Assembly: GCF_003966735.1 (NCBI RefSeq)
Contig: NZ_AP017378.1
Location: forward strand, 2,686,905 to 2,750,904
DNA from: Desulfovibrio ferrophilus
GTDB lineage: Bacteria > Desulfobacterota > Desulfovibrionia > Desulfovibrionales > Desulfovibrionaceae
Reading direction: 5' to 3'
DNA length: 64,000 bases
The notes beneath the pieces were generated by a model, which was not told the origin of the DNA, did not search any database, and saw only the letters and a program-made list of their open reading frames with translations. The position numbers were made by a program, and so were the translations under genes. This document shows, in pieces, positions 18,122-26,718 of this stretch; position 1 is the stretch's first letter; the number at the start of each line of letters is the position of its first letter.

Positions 18122-18178
18122 AGCCCCTGATCTGCTGTCTTGAATGGCAATTCATTCCTGCCATTGACATCAGGGGTT
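18122..18178 (+). terminator. Nested stem-loop after the repeat-protein gene
   Basis: An outer stem pairs CCCCTGAT (18124-18131) with ATCAGGGG (18169-18176), extended by a wobble pair and an A-T pair. An inner stem pairs AATGGCA (18143-18149) with TGCCATT (18159-18165). It begins five bases past the stop codon and is followed by TTGT, not a long T run. It is probably a terminator or a transcript-stabilising structure. Confidence 0.5.
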
Positions 18179-18190
18179 GTCAGCGCTGAC
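18179..18190. promoter_or_regulatory. Perfect 12 bp palindrome
   Basis: GTCAGCGCTGAC reads identically on both strands and lies 173 bp upstream of the DUF2628-like gene, directly after the nested stem-loop. A second inverted pair, TGTGCCG (18235-18241) with CGGCACA (18257-18263), follows in the same gap. Either could be a repressor site; no regulator is identified. Confidence 0.35.
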
Positions 18191-18362
18191 GTCCCCCTGC
18201 CCTATCAATCATTTTCTCTAACCTAACCCACTGATGTGCCGATGAATATTGCGCCGCGGCACACAAACTGGTATGCACTTGCAACTATAGCAGGACCAAT
18301 CGCAGCCAGCGATGCCGTCGCACATCAGGGCTGATTCACCTGCAAACCGTTGGGAGGGGGAA

Positions 18363-18899
18363 ATGTCCAAAAAGACGGACGCCATCAATCTGCTCTACCT
18401 GGAACCAGACCAGGAGAGCATTCGCAAGGATCTGGCCCACTTTTTCGGGCCTCGTAGTGAACACTTCCTGAAAATCTACGAGAAGAAAAAAGCCGCCAAA
18501 GAACCAGGCCATTTCGCCATGACATTCAGTTGGGTCACCTTCCTGACAGGCTTCGTCTGGTTCTTCTATCGCAAGATGTACCTCTTTGGAGCAATAACCA
18601 TCATTCTTCCTGTGGGTCTCTCACTTGCGATGGAAGCCATGGGAATCAAGGACCCCGGTTCGTCGGCAATGACCATAGCCTTCGCACTCTTTGCCAAGCA
18701 ATTTTATATCAACAAGGCCCTGGAACACCTGGTCAAGGCCAACGAGATGGGAATCTTCGGTGATGAACGCGACGCCTATCTGAAGTCTGCCGGAGGCACC
18801 TCCAGTATTGCAGGCGGCATTGCACTGTTCTGCTTCCTGCTGATCATCACCGCCGTTCTCCTGACCGTCATTGGCAACGGTGGCGGAGGTACCATGTAG
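18363..18899 (+). CDS. Small DUF2628-like inner-membrane protein
   Basis: Protein of 178 residues with a soluble N-terminal third ('YLEPDQESIRKDLAHFFG') followed by hydrophobic segments around residues 58-75 and 80-98, and a C-terminal anchor ('GGIALFCFLLIITAVLLTVIG'). The pattern 'FSWVTFLTGFVWFFYRKMY' is typical of DUF2628 proteins, which lack a known function. The start at 18363 follows GGGAGGGGG; earlier in-frame starts do not have such a site. It is a single gene, with a palindrome-rich leader before it and a terminator after it. No function can be assigned. Confidence 0.7.
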   Translation: MSKKTDAINLLYLEPDQESIRKDLAHFFGPRSEHFLKIYEKKKAAKEPGHFAMTFSWVTFLTGFVWFFYRKMYLFGAITIILPVGLSLAMEAMGIKDPGSSAMTIAFALFAKQFYINKALEHLVKANEMGIFGDERDAYLKSAGGTSSIAGGIALFCFLLIITAVLLTVIGNGGGGTM

Positions 18900-18937
18900 C
18901 CCCTTTTCGCTAGGCGCTCTCAATCAACAGCAGCAGA

Positions 18938-18966
18938 AGGGCCGGGTATTCACTCGGCCCTTGTCA
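18938..18966 (+). terminator. Rho-independent terminator after the DUF2628-like gene
   Basis: AAGGGCCG pairs with CGGCCCTT, extended inward by GT/AC after one mismatch, and is followed by TTGTC. It lies 38 bp past the stop codon. The remaining sequence up to 19077 shows no gene. Confidence 0.65.
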
Positions 18967-19077
18967 TTCGCGCAGATACTTCCTCCTGCTCGTCCTTCGT
19001 AACTTGCAGTATGGAAGACATCAGGCAAGTCCATCATCCCCCTTGCGCCAGCTCTCTACATAGATTACTGCATAATC

Positions 19078-19989
19078 ATGCTTAACGGTGTTCACATACT
19101 CCTCAGCTACACATGCCTCTATCAGTGCGACCATTGCTTTCTGCACTGTTCGCCCGGCTCGGAAGGCGCGTTCAGCCTGGCCCAGTTCACGGAATTATTG
19201 GATCAGGCCGCTGCACTGAAGACCGTGCGCAAGATTTCCATCGAGGGCGGCGAACCCTTCCTGTTCTATCCGATCATGCTGCGCGGCATCGAGTATGCGC
19301 ACAAGCTCGGGTTCGAAACCGAAGTCATCAGCAACGGCTACTGGGCGCAGGACAGCGAGGACGCCAAGGCTTGGCTGAAACCGCTGGTCGAGGCCGGGTT
19401 GAGTACCCTGAACGTCAGTGACGATGAGCTCCACCATGGCGAAGCCAGCCCCTCACCAGCCAAGGCCGCACTCCAGGCCGCCCAAGAACTGGGCATTGCC
19501 CAACAGGCCTTTACCATCGAGTCGCCAAAAACGATCGAGACCACTAAATATGAAAGGGGTAGAGGTGCCCCCATTGTGGGAGGCGGGGTCCGGTTCCGGG
19601 GCCGGGCGGTAGAGAAACTGACCAATGGCTTGCCCCTGACCTATTGGCGGGAATTCACCGAGTGCACGGATGAAGACTTTGGCATGCCAGGGCGCGTGCA
19701 CATTGATGCTTACGGCCACGTGCAACTCTGCCAGGGCATCTCCATCGGCAATGTATGGGAACGCCCCCTGGCCGAAGTCATGAGCGCATACAATCCCGAA
19801 GATCACCCCATCTGTGGTCCACTGATGCAAGGTGGGCCGACAAGGTTGGCCCAAAAATACGGACTGGATCACAAGAAGGGATTTTCGGAGGGCTATGTGG
19901 ACGCCTGCCACCTCTGCTATCAGGTGCGCAAGGCATTGCTGGACACGTTCCCCATCCATCTCGCCCCACTCCAAGCTTACGGGGCATAG
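19078..19989 (+). CDS. Radical SAM protein with C-terminal auxiliary cysteines
   Basis: Protein of 303 residues. The radical SAM cluster motif is CLYQCDHC (Cys13, Cys17, Cys20), and 'ISIEGGEPFL' supplies the GGE motif that contacts S-adenosylmethionine. Further cysteines in 'QLCQG', 'HPICGP' and 'CHLCYQ' could bind an auxiliary SPASM-like cluster. It would use reductive cleavage of SAM to start radical chemistry on an unknown substrate. The ATG at 19078 has no clear ribosome site, and the first cysteine is only 12 residues in, so a later start is excluded. It is monocistronic, between the DUF2628-like gene and a converging metalloenzyme gene. The substrate may be a peptide, but nothing here proves it. 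Confidence 0.8.
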   Translation: MLNGVHILLSYTCLYQCDHCFLHCSPGSEGAFSLAQFTELLDQAAALKTVRKISIEGGEPFLFYPIMLRGIEYAHKLGFETEVISNGYWAQDSEDAKAWLKPLVEAGLSTLNVSDDELHHGEASPSPAKAALQAAQELGIAQQAFTIESPKTIETTKYERGRGAPIVGGGVRFRGRAVEKLTNGLPLTYWREFTECTDEDFGMPGRVHIDAYGHVQLCQGISIGNVWERPLAEVMSAYNPEDHPICGPLMQGGPTRLAQKYGLDHKKGFSEGYVDACHLCYQVRKALLDTFPIHLAPLQAYGA

Positions 19990-20018
19990 CTGCTACAGCC
20001 CATGACCGACTACGCAGC

Positions 20019-21047
20019 TCAGGCCAAACCGCTGTCCTGATTCATCAGTTCCGAGAACTCGTCCACCAGGGCTTCGGCCTTTGCCGGGGCCTCAAAGCTG
20101 CCCAAATGAACCAGTGCGTCGCCTTTGTAGACCGAAGGCAATGACTGCAAGCCAATGACCACCCCTTGCCGAGGGGACGTCAGCTCAAGTGACTGGGTAC
20201 CGAACGGATCATGAATGAAGCCCAGAATCTGGTCCTTGCTTACCAACTGGCCCAGCTTAACCCGAGACTGGAGCAGGCCGCTCATCGTGGCCCGGACCCA
20301 GGAACTGTTCAATGCCACCTGCATGGTTAGGGAACTGCGCACAGACCTTTTCCTGGTGGACAGCATCCCCAGGTGTTCCATGACCGAGGTCAACCCTCGC
20401 ACTCCGGCCTTGATGGACACTTCATCCAGACGCAGGGCCTCACCGGCTTCGTAAGTCAGCATCTTCACGCCCTTGGCCACTGCAGCACCCCGCAGCGAGC
20501 CCTTGGCACCGGGCGACTCCAACGCCAGAGGCGCACCAAAAGCCCGGGCCATGGCCAGGACCTCGGGGTCGGACATGTCACCCCGCAAATGGGGCAGATT
20601 GCGTCGATGGTTAGAGCCGGTGTGCAGATCGATCCCGTAATCGCAATAACTCACCACATTCTTGAACAAGACCTGCGCCAGTTCCGACGCTAGCGAACCA
20701 CCCTTGGCCCCTGGGAAAAACCGATTCAAGTCCCGCCGATCGGGCAGATAACGCGAGTTGCCCATAAACCCGTAGAGATTAACTACGGGCACGGCAAACA
20801 GGGTTCCCGCCATGGAGGATAAACGCTTCAGGCTTGTCAGCCTGCGCACAACCTCGATGCCATTCAATTCATCCCCATGAATGGCAGCGCAGACAAAAAG
20901 CCGGGGGCCAGGCCGCCTGCCGTGGAAGACATGCACGGGCATTCTTGCGTCCTGGCGCAGATAGGTCTCCGCCACGGGCAAGAGCACCGTGGCCTTCTGC
21001 CCCGGAGCAATCACCTGCCCCGCCAATTCAATTGATGCCTGTGCCAT
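20019..21047 (-). CDS. Succinylglutamate desuccinylase/aspartoacylase-family metalloenzyme
   Basis: Zinc-dependent amidohydrolase-like protein of about 342 residues. The metal ligands are visible as HGDE (His57, Glu60) and 'GIDLHTGSN' (His142), and 'LTYEAGEA' supplies the likely catalytic glutamate. The C-terminal 120 residues resemble the beta-barrel extension seen in many family members ('GFIHDPFG', 'SPRQGVVIGL'). Enzymes of this family cleave N-acyl groups from amino acids such as succinylglutamate or N-acetylaspartate. The start at 21047 follows GGTGG; a GTG three codons earlier is less likely. It is divergent from the molybdopterin oxidoreductase operon, so a common regulator or substrate is possible. 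The actual substrate is unknown. Confidence 0.82.
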   Translation of the reverse strand: MAQASIELAGQVIAPGQKATVLLPVAETYLRQDARMPVHVFHGRRPGPRLFVCAAIHGDELNGIEVVRRLTSLKRLSSMAGTLFAVPVVNLYGFMGNSRYLPDRRDLNRFFPGAKGGSLASELAQVLFKNVVSYCDYGIDLHTGSNHRRNLPHLRGDMSDPEVLAMARAFGAPLALESPGAKGSLRGAAVAKGVKMLTYEAGEALRLDEVSIKAGVRGLTSVMEHLGMLSTRKRSVRSSLTMQVALNSSWVRATMSGLLQSRVKLGQLVSKDQILGFIHDPFGTQSLELTSPRQGVVIGLQSLPSVYKGDALVHLGSFEAPAKAEALVDEFSELMNQDSGLA

Positions 21048-21131
21048 GGGAACCACCTTTAGTTATCTCTTTGAGCTTCCCATGGTTCTTAATCTCAAGG
21101 GCGGGGCTTGCCAAGAACATCTCCTTACAAG

Positions 21132-21154
21132 ACCGTCCCACACACCGTCCCACA
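21132..21154. repeat. Tandem 11 bp direct repeats in a divergent promoter region
   Basis: ACCGTCCCACA occurs at 21132-21142 and 21144-21154, a 12 bp period close to one helical turn. It lies in the 326 bp gap (21048-21373) between the metalloenzyme gene and the molybdopterin operon, nearer the former. It is a candidate regulator binding site. The rest of the gap is AT-rich with no gene. Confidence 0.4.
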
Positions 21155-21268
21155 ACACCCTTGCTCCAAAAATTCTAATTTCTGGGCGGATAGCCCGACC
21201 AATATTCATGCTCAGCATTTGAATTTTTTACATTTTTTGGTGCAAAACTGTGCGTATCCACGAATGAT

Positions 21269-21298
21269 TTTACAACACAACTAATTGATGCCTATAAT
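21269..21298 (+). promoter_or_regulatory. Sigma70-like promoter of the molybdopterin/ABC operon
   Basis: TTTACA (21269-21274) and a perfect TATAAT (21293-21298) are separated by 18 bases, 76 bp upstream of the oxidoreductase start. This is the best-matching promoter seen in the window. Confidence 0.65.
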
Positions 21299-21373
21299 AG
21301 CAACTATAGATATTTCAAATACTAGAGCTTCTCAATCCCCAAACCACAGCAATAATAATTAAGAGCATCTTTT

Positions 21374-23485
21374 ATGCGCCAGGCAGCAGAAATGCCCAAC
21401 TCGTCCACAGGTGATGAGACAACAATCGTCAAGAGCACCTGCCGGCTATGTTTCAATGGTTGCGGTGTCCTGATCAGTATCAAGGATGGACACCCTACGT
21501 CGCTCACAGGCGATCCGGACCACCCCTTGAGCAAAGGAATGATCTGCCCACGCGGCCATGCGGCGCTTGAATTGCTGGATCATCCCCACAGACTCCGCCA
21601 CCCGATCAAGCGCACCGGTCCGCGCGGCGGCGGCAAGTGGGAACGCGTCTCGTGGGACGAAGCTCTGGACACCATTGTTGCGGAGTTGACAAAGATCGGC
21701 AATCGCCTTGGGCCGCAAGCCGTGGTGTTCATGCGGGGCGGTTCCAAAGGCACCAGTGACGATCACTTGACCCGCCTGGCCAATATTTTCGGTTCTCCCA
21801 ACGTCTCCACCACCTCGTCGATCTGTTATTCACCCTGCGCCTTGGCCTCCAAGCACACATACGGGTTCATGGCCTATCCAGACTTGAAGCATCCGCCCCG
21901 GTGCATCATTCGATGGGGTTTCAATCCCAAGGTCACCCTGCCCCCATTGCATCGTGAAATCGTAAAAGCCACTTCCGCAGGAACCAAGCTGGTGGTCATC
22001 GATCCCCGTGTAAGCAACGACAGGGCCGACCTCCAACTTCAGCCCAAGCCGGGATCGGATGGGGCGCTGGCCCTGGCCATGGCCCATGTCATCATCGAGG
22101 AAGGGCTCTATGACCGGGCATTTGTGGAGCGCTGGACCGTGGGTTTCAGACGTCTGCGGGCACACCTGCAAGTCCACACACCGGAAATCGCCCAGGCCAT
22201 GACTTGGGTCCCGGCCCAAAAGATCCGGGAAGCCGCCCGAATGTACGCCACGGTGCGCCCCGGCTGCATCCTCTGGGGCAACGCCCTGGAGTCCGGACCG
22301 AACAACTATCAGACCTGCCGCGCCATCTGTATTCTACGCGCCCTGACCGGCAACCTTGGGGCAGCGGGCTCCGATGTCATGTGGTCCGATCTGGGCGAGC
22401 TTCAGCGGCGCTCTCCCCTGTTCACTCGGCCGGAGCTATTGCCCCCGGATATGGCCGCGCAACGATTGGGAGCCCATGCCAAACTGCTGCCCGACTTCGC
22501 CTACGCCCCCCACAACCTCGTGGCCAAGGCCATTTTGGACGGCAAGCCCTACCCCATCCGTGGGGCCTACCTCCAGGGCGGCAATCTGCTTTGCACCAGC
22601 GCCGACTCGCAGCTGATGTCCAAGGCTCTGACCAAGCTCGACTTTATTGCCGCCACGGACCATTTCATGACGCCCACCACGGCCCTGGCCGACATCGTGC
22701 TGCCCGCCTCCACCTATCTGGAACACAACAGCGTGGAGCAGCCCTGGCATTTCCCGGTGGCCTCCATTCAGCAACAGGTCGCCGACCCCGGCGAGACCCG
22801 CAGCGAAGGTCAGATCTGCAATGATCTGGCCCGACGCATTGGTCACGGCGAATATGCCTTCGAGGACATGGACGAGTTTCTGGAGTTCTACCTGCACCCC
22901 GCAGGCATGAGCTTCGATCAATTCCGTAGCCAGGGCACCATCGCCGGACCAAAGCAACTGCTGGCCCATGAGGAACACGGGTTCCCCACCCCTTCCGGGC
23001 TGGTGGAACTCTATTCCGCGCCCCTGGGAGAATTGGGCCTCCCCCCCCTGCCCGAGTACCGCGAATTCAACCTCACTGATGACCAATTCCCCCTGATCAT
23101 GACCAGCCAGAAATCGCCTCAGTTCTATCATTCCTGTGGCCGACAACTGCCCTCGTTGCGTCGGAGCAAGCCCGAGCCGAGCATGCGTCTGCACCCGGAA
23201 ACCGCACAATCTTTAGGCCTTAACGACGGCACCATGGCCCTTCTGACCACAGCCACCGGTTCCATCCGCCAGTGCGTCCGACTAGATGAGAGCCTGACTC
23301 CCGGCGTGGTCATGGCTGATTACGGTTGGTGGTTTCCTGAGCAGGGTGCCGCACAGGAATTCGGCTGGCGACAGGCCAACCTGAATGTGCTGACCAGCGC
23401 CCCTGAGCCATGCAGCAGCGAATTGGGCTCTGCGGCCCTGCGCGGAATCCCCTGCCGTATCGAACCGATGGAGGAACAGTCATGA
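21374..23485 (+). CDS. Cytoplasmic molybdopterin oxidoreductase (DMSO reductase family)
   Basis: Protein of 703 residues with an N-terminal [4Fe-4S] motif (Cys23, Cys26, Cys30, Cys58 in 'MICPRG') and the three molybdopterin domains in order, ending in the dinucleotide-binding domain ('MTSQKSPQFYHSCGRQLPSLR'). A likely cysteine ligand to the metal lies in 'SSICYSPCALASKHTYG' (Cys151, or Cys155). There is no twin-arginine signal, so it should act in the cytoplasm. No electron-transfer or membrane subunit is encoded next to it, so it may work alone or with a soluble donor, or be non-redox as in acetylene hydratase-type members. Its stop overlaps the ATPase gene start by four bases, tying it to an importer. 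The substrate is unknown. Confidence 0.88.
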   Translation: MRQAAEMPNSSTGDETTIVKSTCRLCFNGCGVLISIKDGHPTSLTGDPDHPLSKGMICPRGHAALELLDHPHRLRHPIKRTGPRGGGKWERVSWDEALDTIVAELTKIGNRLGPQAVVFMRGGSKGTSDDHLTRLANIFGSPNVSTTSSICYSPCALASKHTYGFMAYPDLKHPPRCIIRWGFNPKVTLPPLHREIVKATSAGTKLVVIDPRVSNDRADLQLQPKPGSDGALALAMAHVIIEEGLYDRAFVERWTVGFRRLRAHLQVHTPEIAQAMTWVPAQKIREAARMYATVRPGCILWGNALESGPNNYQTCRAICILRALTGNLGAAGSDVMWSDLGELQRRSPLFTRPELLPPDMAAQRLGAHAKLLPDFAYAPHNLVAKAILDGKPYPIRGAYLQGGNLLCTSADSQLMSKALTKLDFIAATDHFMTPTTALADIVLPASTYLEHNSVEQPWHFPVASIQQQVADPGETRSEGQICNDLARRIGHGEYAFEDMDEFLEFYLHPAGMSFDQFRSQGTIAGPKQLLAHEEHGFPTPSGLVELYSAPLGELGLPPLPEYREFNLTDDQFPLIMTSQKSPQFYHSCGRQLPSLRRSKPEPSMRLHPETAQSLGLNDGTMALLTTATGSIRQCVRLDESLTPGVVMADYGWWFPEQGAAQEFGWRQANLNVLTSAPEPCSSELGSAALRGIPCRIEPMEEQS

Positions 23486-24579
23486 CCACCGCCAAGGGTA
23501 TCCATCTCCGCAACATCTCCAAGAGTTACGGCGCGGTCACGGCTCTGGACAACGTCTGCCTGGACGTGAGGGAAAAGGAATTCGTGACCCTGCTCGGACC
23601 TTCGGGCTCGGGCAAGACGACGCTGCTCATGGTCGTGGCCGGTTTCACCTCGCCCGAGGCAGGTTCCGTGAATATCGGCGAGCGGAACGTGACCCGTCTG
23701 GCCCCCTTCCGGCGTGACATTGGAGTGGTCTTTCAGAACTACGCGCTGTTCCCGCACATGAGCGTGCAACAGAACATCGAATACCCCCTGCGCATGCGCC
23801 ACGTCCCCAGAGCCGAGCGCGCCCGCAAGGCCGCGCAGGCCATTGCCACCGTTCGCCTCGAGGGGCTGGCGGACCGTATGCCGGGCCAGCTTTCCGGGGG
23901 ACAGAAGCAACGCGTGGCCCTGGCCCGGGCCATGGTCTTCAATCCGCCCGTGCTGCTCATGGACGAACCTCTGAGCGCTCTGGACAAGAATCTGCGCGAG
24001 CACATGCAACTGGAACTCAAGGATCTGCAACAGCGCCTGGGGATCACCGTGCTCTACGTGACCCATGACCAGCAGGAAGCCCTGACCATGTCCGACCGCA
24101 TCGCGGTGATCAACGAAGGTCGGGTCGAACAGTTCGGCCCTGCGGCCCGCATCTACGACACCCCGGCCAACCGATTTGTGGCCGAGTTCATCGGCGAAAC
24201 CAACCTCTTCCGGGCCACCACTCTGGAGGCCGGAAACTCGACCCTGGCCGTAAGCCTTCACGATGGAGCAAATACGGCGGTCCGCACCAGCTGTCCCCTG
24301 TGTTCAGGCCAGCAGGGCTACCTGTCCATCCGGCCCGAGAAGCTGGCCGTGGTCAACGGCAACGCCGCCAGCCTCTGCGCCTTGAGCGGACGGCTGGAAA
24401 ACCTGATTCACCAAGGCGACACCATCAAATACTTCATCCGGCCCCAAGGCCTCGACAGTGCAGGCAGCACCGGGCTGGTGGTCATGAAGATGCACAACCG
24501 GGCGGACACTCCCCTCTTCGCCCCCGGCGACAATATCAATTTCGGGTGGCGACCGGATGATGCCACCTTCGTAGTCTAA
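23482..24579 (+). CDS. ABC transporter ATPase, spermidine/putrescine (PotA) type
   Basis: Complete ATPase of 365 residues: Walker A GPSGSGKT (39-46), Q-loop 'VFQNYALFP', signature LSGGQ (137-141), Walker B 'LLMDEP' (about 158-163) and H-loop 'YVTHDQ'. A C-terminal TOBE-like domain follows ('GYLSIRPEKLAV'). The start at 23482 follows GGAGGAAC and overlaps the oxidoreductase stop (ATGA); the frame is open further upstream only within that gene. It would power the permeases encoded downstream. PotA-type ATPases serve importers for polyamines, iron, thiamine and phosphonates, so type does not fix substrate. Confidence 0.9.
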   Translation: MTTAKGIHLRNISKSYGAVTALDNVCLDVREKEFVTLLGPSGSGKTTLLMVVAGFTSPEAGSVNIGERNVTRLAPFRRDIGVVFQNYALFPHMSVQQNIEYPLRMRHVPRAERARKAAQAIATVRLEGLADRMPGQLSGGQKQRVALARAMVFNPPVLLMDEPLSALDKNLREHMQLELKDLQQRLGITVLYVTHDQQEALTMSDRIAVINEGRVEQFGPAARIYDTPANRFVAEFIGETNLFRATTLEAGNSTLAVSLHDGANTAVRTSCPLCSGQQGYLSIRPEKLAVVNGNAASLCALSGRLENLIHQGDTIKYFIRPQGLDSAGSTGLVVMKMHNRADTPLFAPGDNINFGWRPDDATFVV

Positions 24580-24625
24580 AGATCAGACCATTCCCTAACA
24601 ACCCTTCTACCTTCGGAGTCCAGAG

Positions 24626-25645
24626 ATGAAACGCGTCCTTTTCGCCATGGCCCTGTGCCTGCTGGCAGTCACGACAACCGCTCAGGCCGAGACCATCACC
24701 GTCTGCAGTTACGGCGGCACCTACAATAAGGCCCTGGAAGAGGCTTTTGCCAAGCCCTTCACCGCGGAGACCGGCATCGAAGTCGTCTTCGTCTCCTTTC
24801 CCAACTATGCCAAGATGAAGGCTCAGGTGCAGAGTGGCAACGTGGAATGGGACGTGGTGGAACCTTCCATCAACGGCTATGTTCTGGGCGCGCATGATGG
24901 ACTGTTCGAACCTCTGGATCTCTCCGGCATCCCGGTGGACGACTTCGTCAAGGGCGGCATCCAGCCCTATGGCGTATCCACGGTCTATTATTCGCACAAC
25001 GTCGCCTACCGCACCGATGTCTGGCCCGCTGGCCAAGGCCCCAAGACCTGGGCCGACGTCTGGAACACCAAGAAATTCCCCGGTCCCCGAGCCGTGAAAT
25101 ACACGGCCTATTCCAACCTTGAAGCCGCCCTGCTGGCCGATGGCGTACCCCCCAGCGAAATATACCCCATCGACGTGGACCGGGCCTTCAAGAAGCTCGA
25201 TGAACTCAAGCCCCACATCAAGGTCTACTGGAAGAACGGCGCCCACGCCCAGCAGGTGATGCGCGCCCACGAGGCCGATACGGGCAGCTTCGCCGCGGGT
25301 CGCATGCTGGACCTGGCCAAGGATGGCGTTCCCGTTGTTCCCGAATGGAACGGTGCCGTCGTGGATCTGGACTATCTGGTCATTCTGAAGGGCTGCAAGC
25401 ACAAGGATGCTGCCATGAAATTCATCAAATACACCACCGATCCCAAGCGCCAGGCCAAGCTGGCCATGGCCAGCTACTATGGTCCCTCCAACTTGAAGGC
25501 CTACGACTACATCCCCGAGGACATGGCCCGCCAGATGCCCAGCCATCCCGACAACATGAAGAACGCCGTGATCATCGACGGCGAGTGGTACCGCGAACAC
25601 GGCAAGGAAGTGACCGCCCGTTGGGAAGCCTGGAAGATGCAATAG
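24626..25645 (+). CDS. Periplasmic binding protein, PotD-like
   Basis: Solute-binding protein of 339 residues with a Sec signal peptide cleaved near residue 22 ('TTTAQA-ETI'). The mature start 'TITVCSYGGTYNKALEEAFAKPF' is typical of the spermidine/putrescine-binding class, and 'ADTGSFAAGRMLDLAK' and 'TDPKRQAKLA' agree with that fold. It captures the substrate in the periplasm for the importer. The ATG at 24626 follows a GGAG site; the gene is 46 bp after the ATPase gene and 15 bp before the first permease. Related proteins bind polyamines and other small organic solutes, so the ligand remains open. Confidence 0.88.
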   Translation: MKRVLFAMALCLLAVTTTAQAETITVCSYGGTYNKALEEAFAKPFTAETGIEVVFVSFPNYAKMKAQVQSGNVEWDVVEPSINGYVLGAHDGLFEPLDLSGIPVDDFVKGGIQPYGVSTVYYSHNVAYRTDVWPAGQGPKTWADVWNTKKFPGPRAVKYTAYSNLEAALLADGVPPSEIYPIDVDRAFKKLDELKPHIKVYWKNGAHAQQVMRAHEADTGSFAAGRMLDLAKDGVPVVPEWNGAVVDLDYLVILKGCKHKDAAMKFIKYTTDPKRQAKLAMASYYGPSNLKAYDYIPEDMARQMPSHPDNMKNAVIIDGEWYREHGKEVTARWEAWKMQ

Positions 25646-25660
25646 GAAACAGCAGACAGC

Positions 25661-26704
25661 ATGGATTATCTTCATGATATATCGGGCAGGACGGGGCTTA
25701 GGCCCCGTCTGTCCACTGCCCTGCACAAGCACTGGGGCGTGACGCTGATGATCGCGCCCCTGGCGCTGTATCTGGTGGTCTTCTATCTGGCCCCTCTGGC
25801 CGGTGTGCTGATGCAAAGCCTGTTTGATCCGGAGTTCACTCTGGAACACTACACGGCCTTGTGGACACACTCCGTGTACCTCCGGGTCCTGCTCAACACC
25901 CTGGACATCAGTTTCTGGGCCACAGCTGCCAGCATCCTGCTGGGCTATCCCGTAGCCTACGGCATGACTTTTTTCGGTCCTGTCTGGCGGACCATGCTGA
26001 TGGCTGCGGTCACCATTCCCTTCTGGATCTCGGTGCTGGTGCGCACCTACTCATGGATGATCATCCTGGGCCGCTTTGGTGTCATCAATAATTTCCTGCA
26101 ATGGGCAGGGCTGACCGACGCCCCTCTGGAGCTGATGTACAACCGTTGTGGAGTCTACATCAGTCTGGCCTATGTCCTGCTGCCCTTTGCCGTGCTGCCC
26201 ATGCACAGCGTGATGCTGGGCATTGATCGCACCCTGCTGCGCGCCGCCGACAGTCTGGGTTCCTCCCCCTGGCAAAGCTTCCGGCGCGTCTTCCTGCCAC
26301 TGAGCCTGCCCGGCGTGGCAGCGGGCTTTTTGCTGACCTTCATCGTGGGGGCCGGAACCTTTGTCACCCCCACACTCATGGGTGGCCCCAAAGACACGGT
26401 CATTGCCATGAGCATCGACTCGCAGTTGGAGATCGTCAACGACTGGGGCTTTGCCGGTGCCTTGAGCGTCATCCTGCTGTTCACGGTCATGGGCCTGTTC
26501 GCGTTGTGCCTGCGCTTCATGGGCCTGGAGTCCCTGTTTGGCGGCACATCCGAGGCACACGGCACACCACGAAACAAGCGCCTCGACACACGAAAAAATA
26601 TCGTAATCCAGGTGATCGCGCATGGGATCAGGGCTGGTGGGATCGTAGTGAAGATGTCCGCCTGCAGTGGACCATACGCAAGAAACGCAGCCTGGAAGCG
26701 CTGA
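25661..26704 (+). CDS. ABC transporter permease, PotB-like, with a long C-terminal tail
   Basis: Permease of 347 residues with six hydrophobic segments and the EAA coupling loop near 'LLRAADSLGSSPWQSFRRVFLPLS'. The permease core ends near residue 293 ('FMGLESLFGG'). The remaining 54 residues are basic, have no membrane segment and do not look like PotB; usual family length is about 280-310. The tail could be a real extension or the result of a shifted frame between this gene and the next. The ATG at 25661 lies 15 bp after the binding-protein gene, with a weak ribosome site. Confidence 0.82.
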   Translation: MDYLHDISGRTGLRPRLSTALHKHWGVTLMIAPLALYLVVFYLAPLAGVLMQSLFDPEFTLEHYTALWTHSVYLRVLLNTLDISFWATAASILLGYPVAYGMTFFGPVWRTMLMAAVTIPFWISVLVRTYSWMIILGRFGVINNFLQWAGLTDAPLELMYNRCGVYISLAYVLLPFAVLPMHSVMLGIDRTLLRAADSLGSSPWQSFRRVFLPLSLPGVAAGFLLTFIVGAGTFVTPTLMGGPKDTVIAMSIDSQLEIVNDWGFAGALSVILLFTVMGLFALCLRFMGLESLFGGTSEAHGTPRNKRLDTRKNIVIQVIAHGIRAGGIVVKMSACSGPYARNAAWKR

Positions 26705-26718
26705 CCTCGGGCCTGCCC

